From positions 1 to 64,000 of the forward strand of contig NZ_JAFJYB010000001.1 in the NCBI RefSeq assembly GCF_018777385.1: DNA of 64,000 nucleotides, given 5' to 3'. The stretch comes from Candidatus Symbiopectobacterium endolongispinus. Lineage in GTDB: Bacteria; Pseudomonadota; Gammaproteobacteria; Enterobacterales; Enterobacteriaceae. The position numbers and the translations under genes are program-made. Below the pieces are notes generated by a model. It was not told the DNA's origin. It did not search any database and saw nothing but the letters and a program-made list of their open reading frames with translations. Positions 54,241 through 64,000 of this stretch are shown here, piece by piece (position 1 is the first letter of the stretch; the number at the start of each line of letters is the position of its first letter).

Positions 54241-54359
54241 CCACTGTCATTCCCGCGAAGGCGGGAATCTCTTGCCGAAGAAACGCGTTTATTCACACAG
54301 AGATCCCCAGTTTCCGCCGAGGATGACGAGGGGGTAGAGTGACTTTGTCAGCAGTCTGC
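54241..54359. repeat. Dispersed intergenic repeat, copy 2 (inverted)
   Basis: Reverse-complement copy of the element at 48706-48823. It begins CCACTGTCATTCCCGCGAAG with the hairpin ATTCCCGCGAAGGCGGGAAT and ends GACTTTGTCAGCAGTCTGC. It lies between the end of the protease-like gene and the end of phoU, again between convergent 3' ends. Confidence 0.88.
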
Positions 54360-54394
54360 CCCCACCCCCTGACAGGGGATATTGTCAGTGAAAA

Positions 54395-55129
54395 TCACTG
54401 AGGTGCAGGTCCGTTTTTCTCTTTCTCCAGCAGTTTTTCCAGCGCATCACCACCAATATGGCGGAAATCCTGCCCTTTAACGAAGTAGAAAATAAACTCG
54501 CAGATGTTCTGGCAACGGTCGCCAATGCGTTCGATTGAGCGGGCGCAAAACAGCGCGGTCAATACGCTCGGAATGGTGCGTGAGTCTTCCATCATGTGCG
54601 TCATCAGTTGGCGCACAATGCCTTCATACTCTTTATCGACCTTCTTGTCTTCGCGATAAATACGGATAGCTTCATCCAGATCCATGCGCGCAAAGGCGCC
54701 CAGTACGTCATGCAGCATTTCTACCGTATGACGACCCAACGATTCCAGGCTAACCAGCAAAGGCTGATGCTGATGCGAATATTTCTCCAATGCGGTGCGA
54801 CAGATTTTATCCGCTACATCACCAATACGCTCCAGTTCAGAAATAGTTTTGATGATTGCCATCACCAGACGCAAATCACTCGCCGTTGGCTGACGCTTAG
54901 CGATGATACGCACACAGGCTTCATCGATGGTCACCTCCATCAAGTTCACCTTGGCATCACATTCAATCACGCGTTGGGCCAATTCCGCGTCACGGTTGTG
55001 CATTGCCGTAATGGCATCCGTCAGTTGCTGCTCAACCAAACCGCCCATGGTCATCACCTGGGTGCGGATGTGCTCAAGCTCAGCGTTGAACTGCCCGGAA
55101 ATGTGTTTGTTCAGATTCAGATTGTCCAT
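54395..55129 (-). CDS. phoU: Phosphate-signalling protein PhoU
   Basis: PhoU links the Pst transporter to the PhoR/PhoB two-component system and lowers Pho expression when phosphate is plentiful. The start at 55129 ([20 protein letters not shown]) gives 244 residues of two three-helix bundles, with the metal-binding E(D)xxxD-type motifs [16 protein letters not shown] and [17 protein letters not shown]. It is the last gene of pstSCAB-phoU. Intact. Confidence 0.97.
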   Translation of the reverse strand: MDNLNLNKHISGQFNAELEHIRTQVMTMGGLVEQQLTDAITAMHNRDAELAQRVIECDAKVNLMEVTIDEACVRIIAKRQPTASDLRLVMAIIKTISELERIGDVADKICRTALEKYSHQHQPLLVSLESLGRHTVEMLHDVLGAFARMDLDEAIRIYREDKKVDKEYEGIVRQLMTHMMEDSRTIPSVLTALFCARSIERIGDRCQNICEFIFYFVKGQDFRHIGGDALEKLLEKEKNGPAPQ

Positions 55130-55143
55130 GATGCTTCCTGTAA

Positions 55144-55920
55144 TCAACCATAGCGACCGGTAATGTAGTCTTCGGTCTGTTTCTGTTTGGGCGCGGTAAA
55201 CAGGGTATCTGTATCGCTAAATTCGATCAGTTCGCCCAAGTACATAAATGCCGTATGATCCGAACAGCGTGCCGCCTGTTGCATGTTGTGGGTGACGATC
55301 ACCACGGTATAATCTTTCTTCAATTCGGAAATCAGTTCTTCGATACGGCCCGTAGAGATAGGGTCCAGCGCCGAACAAGGTTCATCAAGCAGCAACACAT
55401 CAGGACGGATAGCGATACCGCGCGCAATGCACAAACGCTGCTGCTGACCACCCGAGAGACTGTATCCGCTCTGGTGCAGCTTATCTTTAGTTTCCTGCCA
55501 CAATGCGGCTTTGGTCAATGACCACTGCACGCGCTCATCCATATCGGCGCGGGAAAGTTTTTCGAACAAACGCACACCGAAGGCAATATTGTCATAAATC
55601 GACATCGGGAACGGGGTTGGCTTCTGGAACACCATGCCCACCTTGGCACGCAGCAACGCCACATCCTGCTTGTCAGTAAGAATGTTGTTACCATCCAGCA
55701 AAATATCCCCTTCCGCGCGCTGTTCCGGATACAGTTGATACATTTTATTCAGCGTGCGCAACAGTGTGGATTTGCCGCAGCCAGACGGGCCGATAAATGC
55801 GGTCACCTGATTGGTGGCAATATCCAGCGTAATGTCTTTCAGCGCATGGGATTTTCCATAATAGAAATTCAAATTGCGCACCTGGATTTTGTAGTTGGAT
55901 GTCTCGGTAGCCATACTCAT
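55144..55920 (-). CDS. pstB: Phosphate ABC transporter ATPase PstB
   Basis: ATPase of the high-affinity phosphate importer. The 258 residues include Walker [15 protein letters not shown]-loop [18 protein letters not shown] signature [16 protein letters not shown], Walker [15 protein letters not shown] and switch His [12 protein letters not shown]. It lies 14 bp upstream of phoU. Intact. Confidence 0.97.
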   Translation of the reverse strand: MSMATETSNYKIQVRNLNFYYGKSHALKDITLDIATNQVTAFIGPSGCGKSTLLRTLNKMYQLYPEQRAEGDILLDGNNILTDKQDVALLRAKVGMVFQKPTPFPMSIYDNIAFGVRLFEKLSRADMDERVQWSLTKAALWQETKDKLHQSGYSLSGGQQQRLCIARGIAIRPDVLLLDEPCSALDPISTGRIEELISELKKDYTVVIVTHNMQQAARCSDHTAFMYLGELIEFSDTDTLFTAPKQKQTEDYITGRYG

Positions 55921-55971
55921 TAAGACCCCTCTCTTTTAACTGGTGTGTCGTCCGACACACCGTTGAATCCA

Positions 55972-56859
55972 TTAATGTTTCTTTTTCGCGAACAAAATAC
56001 GCGCGACAATGTTCAGCGGCAGCACGCACAGCGTAATCAGTAGCCCCCCCGCCCAGGCCAGCTGTTGCCACTCGACAAACGGGCTCATGGCAAACTTAAA
56101 GATGGTGACGGGCAGGTTGGCAATCGGGTGCATCATGTCGGTGTTCCAGAACTGGTTGGACAGCGACGTAAACAGCAACGGTGCGGTTTCCCCGGCGATG
56201 CGGGCGATTGCCAGCAGTACGCCTGTGATAATGCCGGAGACAGAGGCTTTCAATGTGATGGCCGAAATCATTTTCCACTTCGGCGTTCCCAGCGCATAAG
56301 CCGCTTCACGCAGGCTATCGGGAACCAGTTTCAGCATGTTCTCTGTGGTACGAATCACGATAGGCACCTGCAATAGCGCCAGCGCAATCACCCCCGCCCA
56401 CCCCGAGAAGTGCTGCATCTTTGTCACGACAATCGAGTAGACAAACAAGCCAACCACAATCGAAGGTGCCGACAATAAGATATCGTTAATAAAGCGAATC
56501 ACTTCGGCAACAATGGATTTGCGACCATATTCCGCCAGGTAGATACCCGCCATAATGCCGAGCGGTGTACCAAAGACCGTGGCCCAGAAAATCAGCAATC
56601 CACTGCCGACAATGGCGTTGGCAAGCCCACCACCTGCGGTATTGGGCGGCGGCGTCATTTCGGTAAACAGCGCCAGCGACATGCCGTCGATCCCTCTCAC
56701 TACGGTAGAGAACAGGATCCACACCAGCCAGAACAGGCCAAATGCCATGGTTGTCATGGAGAGGCATAGCGCAATGCGATTCTTCTGGCGACGCCAGGCC
56801 TGCGTTTTCTGCCGGGTACGCGCCAGTGTGGCTTCTTGTTCCATTCCTAACGCCGCCAT
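55972..56859 (-). CDS. pstA: Phosphate ABC transporter permease PstA
   Basis: Inner-membrane permease of the Pst system, 295 residues. It has a membrane start ([20 protein letters not shown]), an extended periplasmic/helix region and the permease EAA loop [20 protein letters not shown]. It overlaps pstC by one base (TAATG type), so translation is coupled. Intact. Confidence 0.96.
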   Translation of the reverse strand: MAALGMEQEATLARTRQKTQAWRRQKNRIALCLSMTTMAFGLFWLVWILFSTVVRGIDGMSLALFTEMTPPPNTAGGGLANAIVGSGLLIFWATVFGTPLGIMAGIYLAEYGRKSIVAEVIRFINDILLSAPSIVVGLFVYSIVVTKMQHFSGWAGVIALALLQVPIVIRTTENMLKLVPDSLREAAYALGTPKWKMISAITLKASVSGIITGVLLAIARIAGETAPLLFTSLSNQFWNTDMMHPIANLPVTIFKFAMSPFVEWQQLAWAGGLLITLCVLPLNIVARILFAKKKH

Positions 56860-57815
56860 TAGCGTGCCCCCTCATTTTTTGCCAAACGCATAATCATCAA
56901 CTTAGACAGCGCCAGCACGATAAAGGTAATCACAAACAGGATAAGACCAAGCTGCATCAATGCCGCCGTATGCAGGCCAGATTCCGCTTCGGCAAACTCG
57001 TTCGCCAGCGCGGAAGTGATACTGTTGCCGGGCATAAACAGAGACAGGCTGTCCAACTGGTAGGTGTTACCGATAATAAAGGTCACCGCCATGGTTTCAC
57101 CCAGTGCACGCCCCAGCCCCAGCATGACGCCGCCAATCACTCCGTTTTTGGTGCATGGCAATACGATGCGCCAAATCACTTCCCAGGTGGTGCAACCAAT
57201 ACCGTAGGCTGACTCTTTCATCATTACCGGTGTTTGCTCAAACACGTCGCGCATTACGGCAGCGATATAAGGAATGATCATGATGGCCAGAATCACACCG
57301 GCGGCCAGAATACCGATACCAAACGCAGGACCAGAGAACAGTGTGCCCAAAATAGGAATGCCGGACAGGATACTCCCGACCGGTTGCTGGAAGTATTTGG
57401 CAAACAACGGTGCGAAAATAAACAGACCCCACATGCCGTAAACGATACTCGGAATGGCGGCCAATAATTCGATGGCAACGCCCAGCGGGCGTTTCAGCCA
57501 GTTCGGTGCTAACTCCGTCAGGAACAGGGCGATACCGAAGCTGATAGGAATAGCAATGATCAGGGCAATCAGCGAGGTCACGACGGTACCGTAAATCGGC
57601 ACCAGCGCACCAAACTGCCCGGCAGGCGCGTCCCACTCTTTAGTCCACAGAAACGCAAAGCCAAACTTTTCAATGCTCGGCCAGGATGCCACGATCAGCG
57701 ATACGATGATGCCGCCCAGCAGCAGCGTCAGCAACACGGAGAATCTCACCAGTGCGCTAAAGATGACGTCGCCCAGCTTTCCGGGGGCTTTCATGGTTGG
57801 CTTATACTCAGCCAT
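56859..57815 (-). CDS. pstC: Phosphate ABC transporter permease PstC
   Basis: Partner permease to PstA, 318 residues from the start at 57815 ([19 protein letters not shown]); nine extra residues upstream to 57842 are unlikely. Conserved parts are [20 protein letters not shown], the [19 protein letters not shown] helix, the EAA loop [17 protein letters not shown] and [20 protein letters not shown]. Intact. Confidence 0.96.
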   Translation of the reverse strand: MAEYKPTMKAPGKLGDVIFSALVRFSVLLTLLLGGIIVSLIVASWPSIEKFGFAFLWTKEWDAPAGQFGALVPIYGTVVTSLIALIIAIPISFGIALFLTELAPNWLKRPLGVAIELLAAIPSIVYGMWGLFIFAPLFAKYFQQPVGSILSGIPILGTLFSGPAFGIGILAAGVILAIMIIPYIAAVMRDVFEQTPVMMKESAYGIGCTTWEVIWRIVLPCTKNGVIGGVMLGLGRALGETMAVTFIIGNTYQLDSLSLFMPGNSITSALANEFAEAESGLHTAALMQLGLILFVITFIVLALSKLMIMRLAKNEGAR

Positions 57816-57937
57816 AGGGCTCTCTTCTTCAGTGTTAATCATTTTACAGGCAAAGGCGGACGGGCTTCCCGCCCATCCGCCATAACTTATGTCAGTGCCT
57901 TGTTAACCGCACAAGGGCTTGCATAGCGTTTCAATGC

Positions 57938-58981
57938 TTATTTAAACAGCGCGTTACCGCTGCTGTCTTTTACACTGGTTTTCCATGCGGCACGAATCTG
58001 CTCAACCACTTCGGTTGACAGCGTAGCGTAATCCAGCGCTACCGCTTGCTCACCGCCTTTCTTGAACGCCCAGTCAAAGAACTTCAGCACTTCAGCGCCC
58101 TGCTCTGGTTTTTCTTGTTTCTGGTGAACCAGAATGAAGGTGGTAGAGGTGATTGGCCATGCGTCAGCACCGTGCTGGTTGGTCAGGTCCTGGGCAAAAG
58201 ATTTGCTCCAGTCGATGCCTTTGGCCGCGTTGCTGAATGATTGGCCGGTCGGTTGAACGGCTTTACCGTAGGCAGAAATCAGCTTGGTGTAAGCCAGGTT
58301 ATTCTGCTTGGCATAAGCGTATTCAACATAACCGATAGAGCCCGGCAGACGCTGAACGAACGCGGCAATACCGTCGTTACCTTTACCGCCCAGACCGGTC
58401 GGCCAGTTAACCGTAGAACCAGCACCAATTTTCTCTTTCCATTCAGCGTTCACTTTCGCCAGATAACTGGTGAACACGAAAGAGGTACCGGAACCGTCAG
58501 CGCGACGAACAACGGCTATATCCTGATCCGGCAGTTTAACGCCCGGGTTCAGTTTAGTGATGGCCGCATCATTCCATTTTTTGATTTTACCCAGGTAGAT
58601 ATCACCCAGCGTTTTACCATCCAGCGTCAGTTCGCCAGATTTAATGCCAGGGACGTTTACCGCCAATACCACACCACCGATTACGGTAGGGAACTGGAAC
58701 AGGCCATCTTCAGCCAGCTTCTCATCAGCCAGTGGTGCATCAGATGCACCGAAATCAACGGTTTTTGCTTGAATCTGCTTAACGCCGCCAGAAGAACCAA
58801 TACCTTGATAGTTAACTTTATTGCCCGTTTCTTTCTGGTAAGAATCTGCCCACTTGGCGTAGACCGGCGCTGGGAGCGTAGCGCCTGCACCGGTAAGGTT
58901 AACGGCAGCTGAGGCGTTGACCGCCGTCAGGGAGAAGGTTGCCATAACGAGACCGGCAATCGTGGTACGCATCAGTTTCAT
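57938..58981 (-). CDS. pstS: Periplasmic phosphate-binding protein PstS
   Basis: High-affinity phosphate receptor, 347 residues, with the signal [20 protein letters not shown] cleaved after ASA. Phosphate-binding loops are visible: [29 protein letters not shown] and [18 protein letters not shown]. It is the first gene of the operon, 122 bp before pstC, and is preceded by two Pho boxes. Intact. Confidence 0.97.
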   Translation of the reverse strand: MKLMRTTIAGLVMATFSLTAVNASAAVNLTGAGATLPAPVYAKWADSYQKETGNKVNYQGIGSSGGVKQIQAKTVDFGASDAPLADEKLAEDGLFQFPTVIGGVVLAVNVPGIKSGELTLDGKTLGDIYLGKIKKWNDAAITKLNPGVKLPDQDIAVVRRADGSGTSFVFTSYLAKVNAEWKEKIGAGSTVNWPTGLGGKGNDGIAAFVQRLPGSIGYVEYAYAKQNNLAYTKLISAYGKAVQPTGQSFSNAAKGIDWSKSFAQDLTNQHGADAWPITSTTFILVHQKQEKPEQGAEVLKFFDWAFKKGGEQAVALDYATLSTEVVEQIRAAWKTSVKDSSGNALFK

Positions 58982-59059
58982 AATCCCTCCTGTGGGATTT
59001 TTTAAAGGTGTCGACCCAGATTCTTTATTGATCAGAGTGTAGTTCGCAGGAGGAAAAAT

Positions 59060-59077
59060 AGGACAATTACATGACAG
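59060..59077 (-). promoter_or_regulatory. Pho box, promoter-proximal
   Basis: On the minus strand CTGTCATGTAATTGTCCT matches the PhoB box CTGTCATAWAWCTGTCAY at about 15 of 18 positions. It lies about 79 bp upstream of pstS. Confidence 0.75.
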
Positions 59078-59092
59078 TAAAATGCATTGAAT

Positions 59093-59110
59093 GTGGCAGT
59101 TTTATGACAT
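59093..59110 (-). promoter_or_regulatory. Pho box, distal
   Basis: On the minus strand ATGTCATAAAACTGCCAC matches the PhoB box at about 16 of 18 positions. Start-to-start spacing from the proximal box is 33 bp (three 11-bp PhoB half-site steps), so both boxes lie on the same helix face. Confidence 0.8.
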
Positions 59111-60003
59111 ACAAAATTTGTTCACGATCAATTGCATTAAACGCGGCATTTTACCTGAACACGCGCGGCGTTGATTCAGGCCATAGCGCGCAACCAGGCC
59201 AATAAATCTACCTGAAAAGTATCAGGAAATAATGGGGAGGGCGACAGCAGACAGTAACAGGAGCCCTCCTAGACAAATCCTGGCGGTTTAAGTCGGTTAC
59301 AGTATTTTCATCTCGGTAGCGCACATCTCATGATTTTTTCTGGTAGCCCTGCTCTTCACTGCTGACACAATACGAGAAGAACACACCATATAATTTATTG
59401 AGTAATATAGTTTTTATAATTAGTGGTAGCATTGCAGGTATTGGTGGCTTTGGAGCGTAGCGAAGATAGCAAGAATTATCAGCTCAATTCAGACAGTATT
59501 CTGGTCTTTCTTATTGAAGTCCAGGTGAGAAAATAACGAAACGACACTAAACCAAAGAGCCTACAGTAAAATATAAATATACATTACATAGTTTTACCCC
59601 ATAAATAATGGTTTTATTTAACAATAGCCACTTTATTAAAATAAAAAACAACAAATTTAAAATAAATAACATGGTATTAAATTTATACATAAGTGTACGT
59701 TAAATCTTAAAAAATATAGCATGCATATCATTAGTTATAAAAACAAAGTTCTATTTAAAAATACCTCTATAAAATCAGAGCAATCATTAATTAAATCAGC
59801 CCAGAAAAATGATATAAGGAATTAATAAAAAAGTAATAGTAATCAACCTATCCTTTGATTGGGTTGAATTAACATGAAGCTGTATTAAATTTACAGAGTG
59901 GACCTCGCCAAGCAAACCGGTGAAAAACATTACATCTTGATGTTTGTTTTTTGGGTTCATTCTTTTAATTAAAGCCGTCTGTATAAACCTATGAGGGTAG
60001 AAC
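59111..60003. other. Long AT-rich gene-free region upstream of pstS
   Basis: Nearly 900 bp between the Pho boxes and the subtilisin-fold gene. Composition becomes strongly AT-rich from about 59390. Only short chance frames are present; I see no gene, RNA or repeat I can support. AT-rich composition continues into the next gene, suggesting one acquired block. Confidence 0.6.
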
Positions 60004-61824
60004 ATGGCTATTACGCTTAACTACTATCGTGACTACAGAACTAGCGGGAACATATATGCGTTCTGCGAAGGACATGTGGATAATAAGGAAATAGTATATT
60101 CATTGTATCGACAAGGCCTGGTAATTAATGAAAAAAGGGTATGGTAGTGAAATAGTGAGTTTTAATATCCCACAACCAGCTACTTTCACTGTGTCTGCCA
60201 AAATATATACAGCAGATAGCGTTGTTCAGGAATTACATACGGGTGATATAGTTGTAGAACCCGTCCCACTTCTTCCACCGCCACCACCACAGCACGTTAA
60301 AAGTTTAAAAGGTCATTTAGCACTAGTTAAAGGAGAAGAGAATTATCTCGAAGTAAAATTTTATGAGGGTGGTCTTGATAAACTAAAAAATGAAAAGAAA
60401 AAACGCGCCCCAATTTATTATAGTTTGAAAAGCCAACTTACTTTTGAACCAAGATTTACACAAAAAACAGTAAAGAAAATTTCCAAAATCTCACCCATAT
60501 TAACACAGTGTGCCTAAATCTATAAAGTTGATTCCAATATCCCTGAATTACAATTTCTTGCACTGGCTCAGGAAATTGAAACACTCGACTATGTAGAATA
60601 TTGTTAATTGTTAAGCAAACTTGTATTTCCGCCTCCACTGGTTAATTATGAAGAACCGGGTTGCGCTGCATCTGCCCCGACGTTGAATGCAGAAGTGGTG
60701 GATAATTCAACACATCCTCAACATAATGGTGACCAACCGCAACCTTTTTCTGATACGCCAAACTTTACCATTCTACAGACGTATCTCGATGGTGGGCAAG
60801 GAATGAATGTGCGGAATGCCTGGTCGAGAGGCGCCGCTGGACGGAATATTGGGGTTTATCTTTCTAGCTTTGGTGTGAATAATTTACATGAAGATTTGGT
60901 CGGTGGCATAAGAGTATTTACTAACCGCCCAACAAATCGTGAAGCTGGTACCGCTCTGATGGGGGCTATCCGCGCTAATTTTAATAACTTTGGTGTCACT
61001 GGTATAGCTTACGATTGCATAGGTAATTTTTATGATACTGATATATCAAATATAGATTTAATCCTCGCTGATTTTCACCCTGGAGATGTTATCGCAATAA
61101 GTAATGAGATTGTCTTGGGAAATGTATCTCGTGTTCCAATGGTGCACGATGCAGCATTTTGGTCCCGAATCAATTTACTAGCAAGAAGTGGTGCTATAGT
61201 CATCTTTGCGGCAGGAGATGGTGGACTAAACCTTCGACAATATAGCTTATTTAATAACTTAGGTGACAGTGGTGGGATCATGGCTGGTGCCTGCATCTCA
61301 CTAAATGAATTGAGGAACTCTAGCACCAACTTCAATTTGTATCTTAGTGCTAACTCTTGGGGTGATAGCGTAACGACAACGGGTTTCGGTAGTTTACAAA
61401 ATCCCCCGTTCCCTTATGCGCCTACACGACAGGACTTTCTGGAACCGGTGCCGCAACAGCACTATTGACTGGAGCAATGGCAGTAATACAGTCCTACGCC
61501 AGAGCGACTTATCGCGTAATATTTGATGCTCGAGATATGCTACAAGTGATAGAGCGCAGTGGTTCACGACAAGCAGAAGGGCAGGGGATCGGCGTTAGAC
61601 CCAATGTGGCTGCAGCGCTCACAGAGGTTGATAATTTATTAAGCGGAGCAGCACCACTTCCGCCCCCACTTCCGCCGTTCCGTCCATGGCAAGTGGGTTT
61701 ACAGTATTTAGTAGGGGATCTGGTGTCCTATGACGGGCTTAATTACATATGCATTCAACAGCATATAGCACACGCGATAACTTGGAGACCGCCGCTGGAG
61801 AAGAATTTAGCAGCATGTTTCTGA
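60004..61824 (+). pseudogene. Subtilisin-fold protein lacking catalytic residues, chitin-binding-like tail, damaged
   Basis: The frame from 60004 (MAITLNYYRDYRTSGNIYAF) gives a beta-rich N-terminal part, a proline-rich linker (PLLPPPPPQ) and a peptidase S8-like domain: NVRNAWSRGAAGRNIGVYLS, SSFGVNNLHEDL, GTALMGAI, FAAGDGG and SGTGAATALLTGAMAVIQS. A second proline linker leads to a CBM5/12-like end (VGLQYLVGDLVSYDGLNYIC). The S8 Asp, His, oxyanion Asn and Ser appear as S, A, D and G. A frameshift lies near 60135, TAA stops at 60515 and 60605, and another shift near 61430. It is AT-rich and between pstS and glmS. Fold assignment is by motif; function unknown. Confidence 0.6.
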
Positions 61825-61850
61825 TTAGTACAAACCAATCAGAGTAGCAG

Positions 61851-63683
61851 TTACTCTACCGTCACCGATTTCGCCAGGTTACGTGGTTGGTCAACGTAAG
61901 TACCTTTGATCAGGGCCACGTGGTAGGAGAGCAACTGCAACGGCACGGTGTAGAAGATTGGGGCAATCACGTCTTCCACATGCGGCAGCGGAATGATGCG
62001 CATGTTTTCGCTGCTGGTAAAGCCCGCTTCTTCGTCGGCAAACACATAGAGCTCACCGCCGCGTGCGCGCACTTCTTCGATGTTGGATTTCAATTTTTCT
62101 AACAGCTCATTGTTGGGCGCAACCACCACAACAGGCATATCCGCATCAATCAACGCCAGCGGGCCGTGCTTCAACTCACCCGCCGCATACGCTTCTGCAT
62201 GGATGTAAGAGATCTCTTTAAGCTTCAGCGCTCCTTCCATTGCGATAGGGTACTGATCGCCGCGTCCCAGAAACAACGCATGGTGCTTATCAGAGAAACC
62301 TTCTGCCAGAGACTCAATCAGCTTGTCCTGTGACAGCATCTGCTCAATACGCGCAGGCAGCGCTTGCAGACCGTGGACAATATCGTGCTCAATCTGGGCA
62401 TCCATACCGCGCAGACGGCCAATACGCGCCACCAGCATCAGCAACACCGTTAACTGGGTGGTAAACGCCTTGGTGGACGCCACGCCAATTTCCGTACCGG
62501 CTTTGGTCATCAGCGCCAAATCGGATTCACGAACCAGCGATGATCCTGCCACGTTACAAATAGCCAGCGATCCCAGATACCCCAGCTCTTTGGACAAGCG
62601 CAGTGCTGCCAGCGTATCCGCCGTTTCACCGGACTGAGAGAGGGTGATCATCAGGCTATTGGCGCGCACCGCCGGTTTGCGATAGCGGAATTCAGAGGCG
62701 ATTTCCACATCACAGGACACACCCGCCAGTGCTTCAAACCAATAACGCGATACCATGCCTGAGTTGTAGGACGTACCGCAGGCAATAATCTGAATATGCT
62801 GCACTTTAGCCAGCAGTTCATCCGCTTTTGGACCCAGTTCAGACAGATTCACTTCACAGTGGCTAAAACGCCCTTCCAGGGTGTTTTTGATCGCCAACGG
62901 CTGTTCGTAAATCTCTTTCTGCATGTAGTGGCGGTAAGCACCTTTATCACCCGCGTCATAATTGACTTTGGATTCAATCTCTTCGCGTTCAACCAGTTCG
63001 CCCGAGCGGTTGAAAATGCGCACAGTGCGGCGCGTCACTTCAGCCACGTCGCCTTCTTCCAGGAACATAAAGCGGTGGGTCACTGGCAACAGAGCCAGTT
63101 GGTCAGACGCAAGGAAGTTTTCACCGACACCACGGCCAATCACCAGCGGGCTCCCAGAACGGGCAGCCACCAGCAGGCTCGGATCGCGACTGTCCATCAC
63201 TACCATGCCGTAAGCGCCACGCAGTTGAGGGATAACGCGTTTTACCACGTCAACCAGCGCGCCGCCGGTTTGTTGCTGTTCCCAGCGCACCAGGTGCGCA
63301 ACCACTTCGGTATCGGTTTCGGAAACAAAGCGATAGCCACGCCCGATCAGCGTTTCACGCAGCGGTTCATGGTTTTCGATAATGCCGTTGTGAACGATGA
63401 TAATAGGGCCAGAGACGTGCGGGTGCGCATTCTCTTCTGACGGCTCCCCGTGCGTTGCCCAACGGGTATGAGAAATGCCCGTACCTCCCGCCAGCGGATG
63501 CTCTTCCACCGCTTGCGCCAGCATCTGCACCTTACCCAAGCGACGTACGCGGGCAACGTGCCCCTCTGCGTCAACCACCGCCAACCCCGCAGAGTCATAA
63601 CCACGGTACTCAAGGCGGCGAAGCCCTTCTAACAGAATTTCAGAAATATCGCGTTGCGCAACTGCGCCTACAATTCCACACAT
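61851..63683 (-). CDS. glmS: Glucosamine-6-phosphate synthase GlmS
   Basis: Makes glucosamine 6-phosphate from fructose 6-phosphate and glutamine, the entry to peptidoglycan and LPS amino sugars. The 610-residue protein has the N-terminal nucleophile Cys ([20 protein letters not shown]), the glutaminase core [17 protein letters not shown], two SIS domains ([40 protein letters not shown]) and the C-terminus [13 protein letters not shown]. Intact. Confidence 0.98.
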   Translation of the reverse strand: MCGIVGAVAQRDISEILLEGLRRLEYRGYDSAGLAVVDAEGHVARVRRLGKVQMLAQAVEEHPLAGGTGISHTRWATHGEPSEENAHPHVSGPIIIVHNGIIENHEPLRETLIGRGYRFVSETDTEVVAHLVRWEQQQTGGALVDVVKRVIPQLRGAYGMVVMDSRDPSLLVAARSGSPLVIGRGVGENFLASDQLALLPVTHRFMFLEEGDVAEVTRRTVRIFNRSGELVEREEIESKVNYDAGDKGAYRHYMQKEIYEQPLAIKNTLEGRFSHCEVNLSELGPKADELLAKVQHIQIIACGTSYNSGMVSRYWFEALAGVSCDVEIASEFRYRKPAVRANSLMITLSQSGETADTLAALRLSKELGYLGSLAICNVAGSSLVRESDLALMTKAGTEIGVASTKAFTTQLTVLLMLVARIGRLRGMDAQIEHDIVHGLQALPARIEQMLSQDKLIESLAEGFSDKHHALFLGRGDQYPIAMEGALKLKEISYIHAEAYAAGELKHGPLALIDADMPVVVVAPNNELLEKLKSNIEEVRARGGELYVFADEEAGFTSSENMRIIPLPHVEDVIAPIFYTVPLQLLSYHVALIKGTYVDQPRNLAKSVTVE

Positions 63684-63833
63684 GGATGTGTATTCCTATA
63701 CGCGTGACATATTGTGTCACTTTCGACATCTTAGACCTGATCGTGCCGGTTTTTCCGGCGTCCCCGAGCCTTGTAGAGAGTTGGGGATTATTATGTTTTG
63801 CGTAGTGCTTTAGCCTAAAACACTGTGCAAAAC

Positions 63834-63855
63834 CGCCTCCACGAAATGGGAGGCG
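63834..63855 (-). terminator. Hairpin between glmU and glmS
   Basis: On the minus strand CGCCTCC, an 8-base loop, then GGAGGCG, followed by GTTTTGC. It lies just after the glmU stop and may attenuate readthrough into glmS. Confidence 0.65.
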
Positions 63856-63862
63856 ACATCAC

Positions 63863-64000
63863 TTATTTTTTCTTAACGGGCCGCGCCCAACCTGAAATAT
63901 GACGCTGTTTTACCCGGCTTATCACCAGCGCATTATCTTCCACATCGCGCGTTACCGTGGTACCAGCACCGATGGTCACGCCACTGGCTACGGTCACAGG
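63863..64000 (-). CDS. glmU: GlmU, C-terminal end only
   Basis: Only the last 45 codons of this bifunctional acetyltransferase/uridyltransferase are in the window. The left-handed beta-helix repeats [20 protein letters not shown], then [16 protein letters not shown] and the end ARPVKKK match the GlmU C-terminus. It is the gene upstream of glmS in the usual operon; the visible part is intact. Confidence 0.92.
   Translation of the reverse strand, partial: PVTVASGVTIGAGTTVTRDVEDNALVISRVKQRHISGWARPVKKK

Noticed and set aside
59796..60005. 69-codon minus-strand frame upstream of the subtilisin-fold gene
   Set aside because: AT-rich chance frame with no start signal or similarity.

Overview
The window is chromosomal DNA of a gamma-proteobacterium of the order Enterobacterales. 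Gene order is the classic enterobacterial one: priA-cytR-ftsN-hslV-hslU-menA-rraA-zapB-glpF-glpK-(glpX)-fpr in the middle, and glmU-glmS-pstSCAB-phoU plus adeP/yieH on the right. An ERIC element of the form common in soft-rot and related plant-associated genera lies upstream of the deo operon. With the sulfoquinovose (plant sulfolipid) operon this points to the Pectobacteriaceae/Sodalis side of the order, but no rRNA is present and I do not name a genus.

The main feature is gene decay. Many genes are recognisable end to end but carry frameshifts, in-frame stops or deletion joints: fhuB, fhuD, fhuF, an mcp gene, a flavoprotein, a Crp-like regulator, glpX, idnR, idnK, rraA, menA, hslU, hslV, cytR, the sulfoquinovose genes csqR/yihV/yihU/yihS/yihQ, two effector-like genes, a GNA1162-type lipoprotein, aegA, yieH, an amino-acid ABC transporter, an aspartic-protease lipoprotein and a subtilisin-fold protein. 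Genes expected to be essential or nearly so (ftsN, priA, rpmE, glmS, the visible end of glmU) are intact, as are whole operons (deo, glpFK, pst-phoU). Several lesions look like G:C to A:T changes (Trp, Arg or Gln codons to stop; a cluster Cys to Tyr; a lipobox Gly to Glu). This fits recent relaxation of selection better than random sequencing error, though homopolymer errors may explain part of it.

Layout. 1-3.9 kb: hydroxamate-siderophore uptake remnants and a secreted discoidin protein. 4.0-8.6 kb: deoCABD with a DeoR-like operator. 8.6-13.3 kb: an ISL3-type insertion sequence joining the broken end of an mcp gene to the broken end of a flavoprotein gene, then a frameshifted Crp/Fnr regulator. 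13.4-20.2 kb: fpr, a glpX/idnR deletion joint, idnO, broken idnK, glpK and glpF. 20.7-29.6 kb: zapB to rpmE. 29.9-30.9 kb: a small monooxygenase-like gene and an AT-rich membrane protein. 31-39.6 kb: the sulfoglycolysis operon (csqR, yihV | yihU, yihT, yihS, yihQ, yihO), mostly broken and carrying a 19-base C/G homopolymer in yihV. 39.7-43.2 kb: two paralogous proteins flanking ddlA whose N-termini resemble the translocation domain of Salmonella SPI-2 effectors, plus an unknown gene. 43.8-45.5 kb: a CsgG/DUF4810/GNA1162 lipoprotein operon. 46.1-50.2 kb: aegA, an Fe-S protein and adeP. 50.5-54.2 kb: a yieH/ABC-transporter deletion joint and a lipoprotein with two retropepsin-type DTG motifs and a PDZ-like end. 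54.4-59.1 kb: the pst-phoU operon with two Pho boxes. 60.0-61.8 kb: a subtilisin-fold protein that appears to lack all its catalytic residues and ends in a chitin-binding-like domain. 61.9-64.0 kb: glmS and the end of glmU.

Functionally, the surviving modules cover nucleoside salvage, glycerol uptake, phosphate uptake, replication restart, division and amino-sugar synthesis. The eroding ones cover siderophore uptake, chemotaxis, alternative respiration, sulfosugar and idonate catabolism, and host- or surface-directed secreted proteins.
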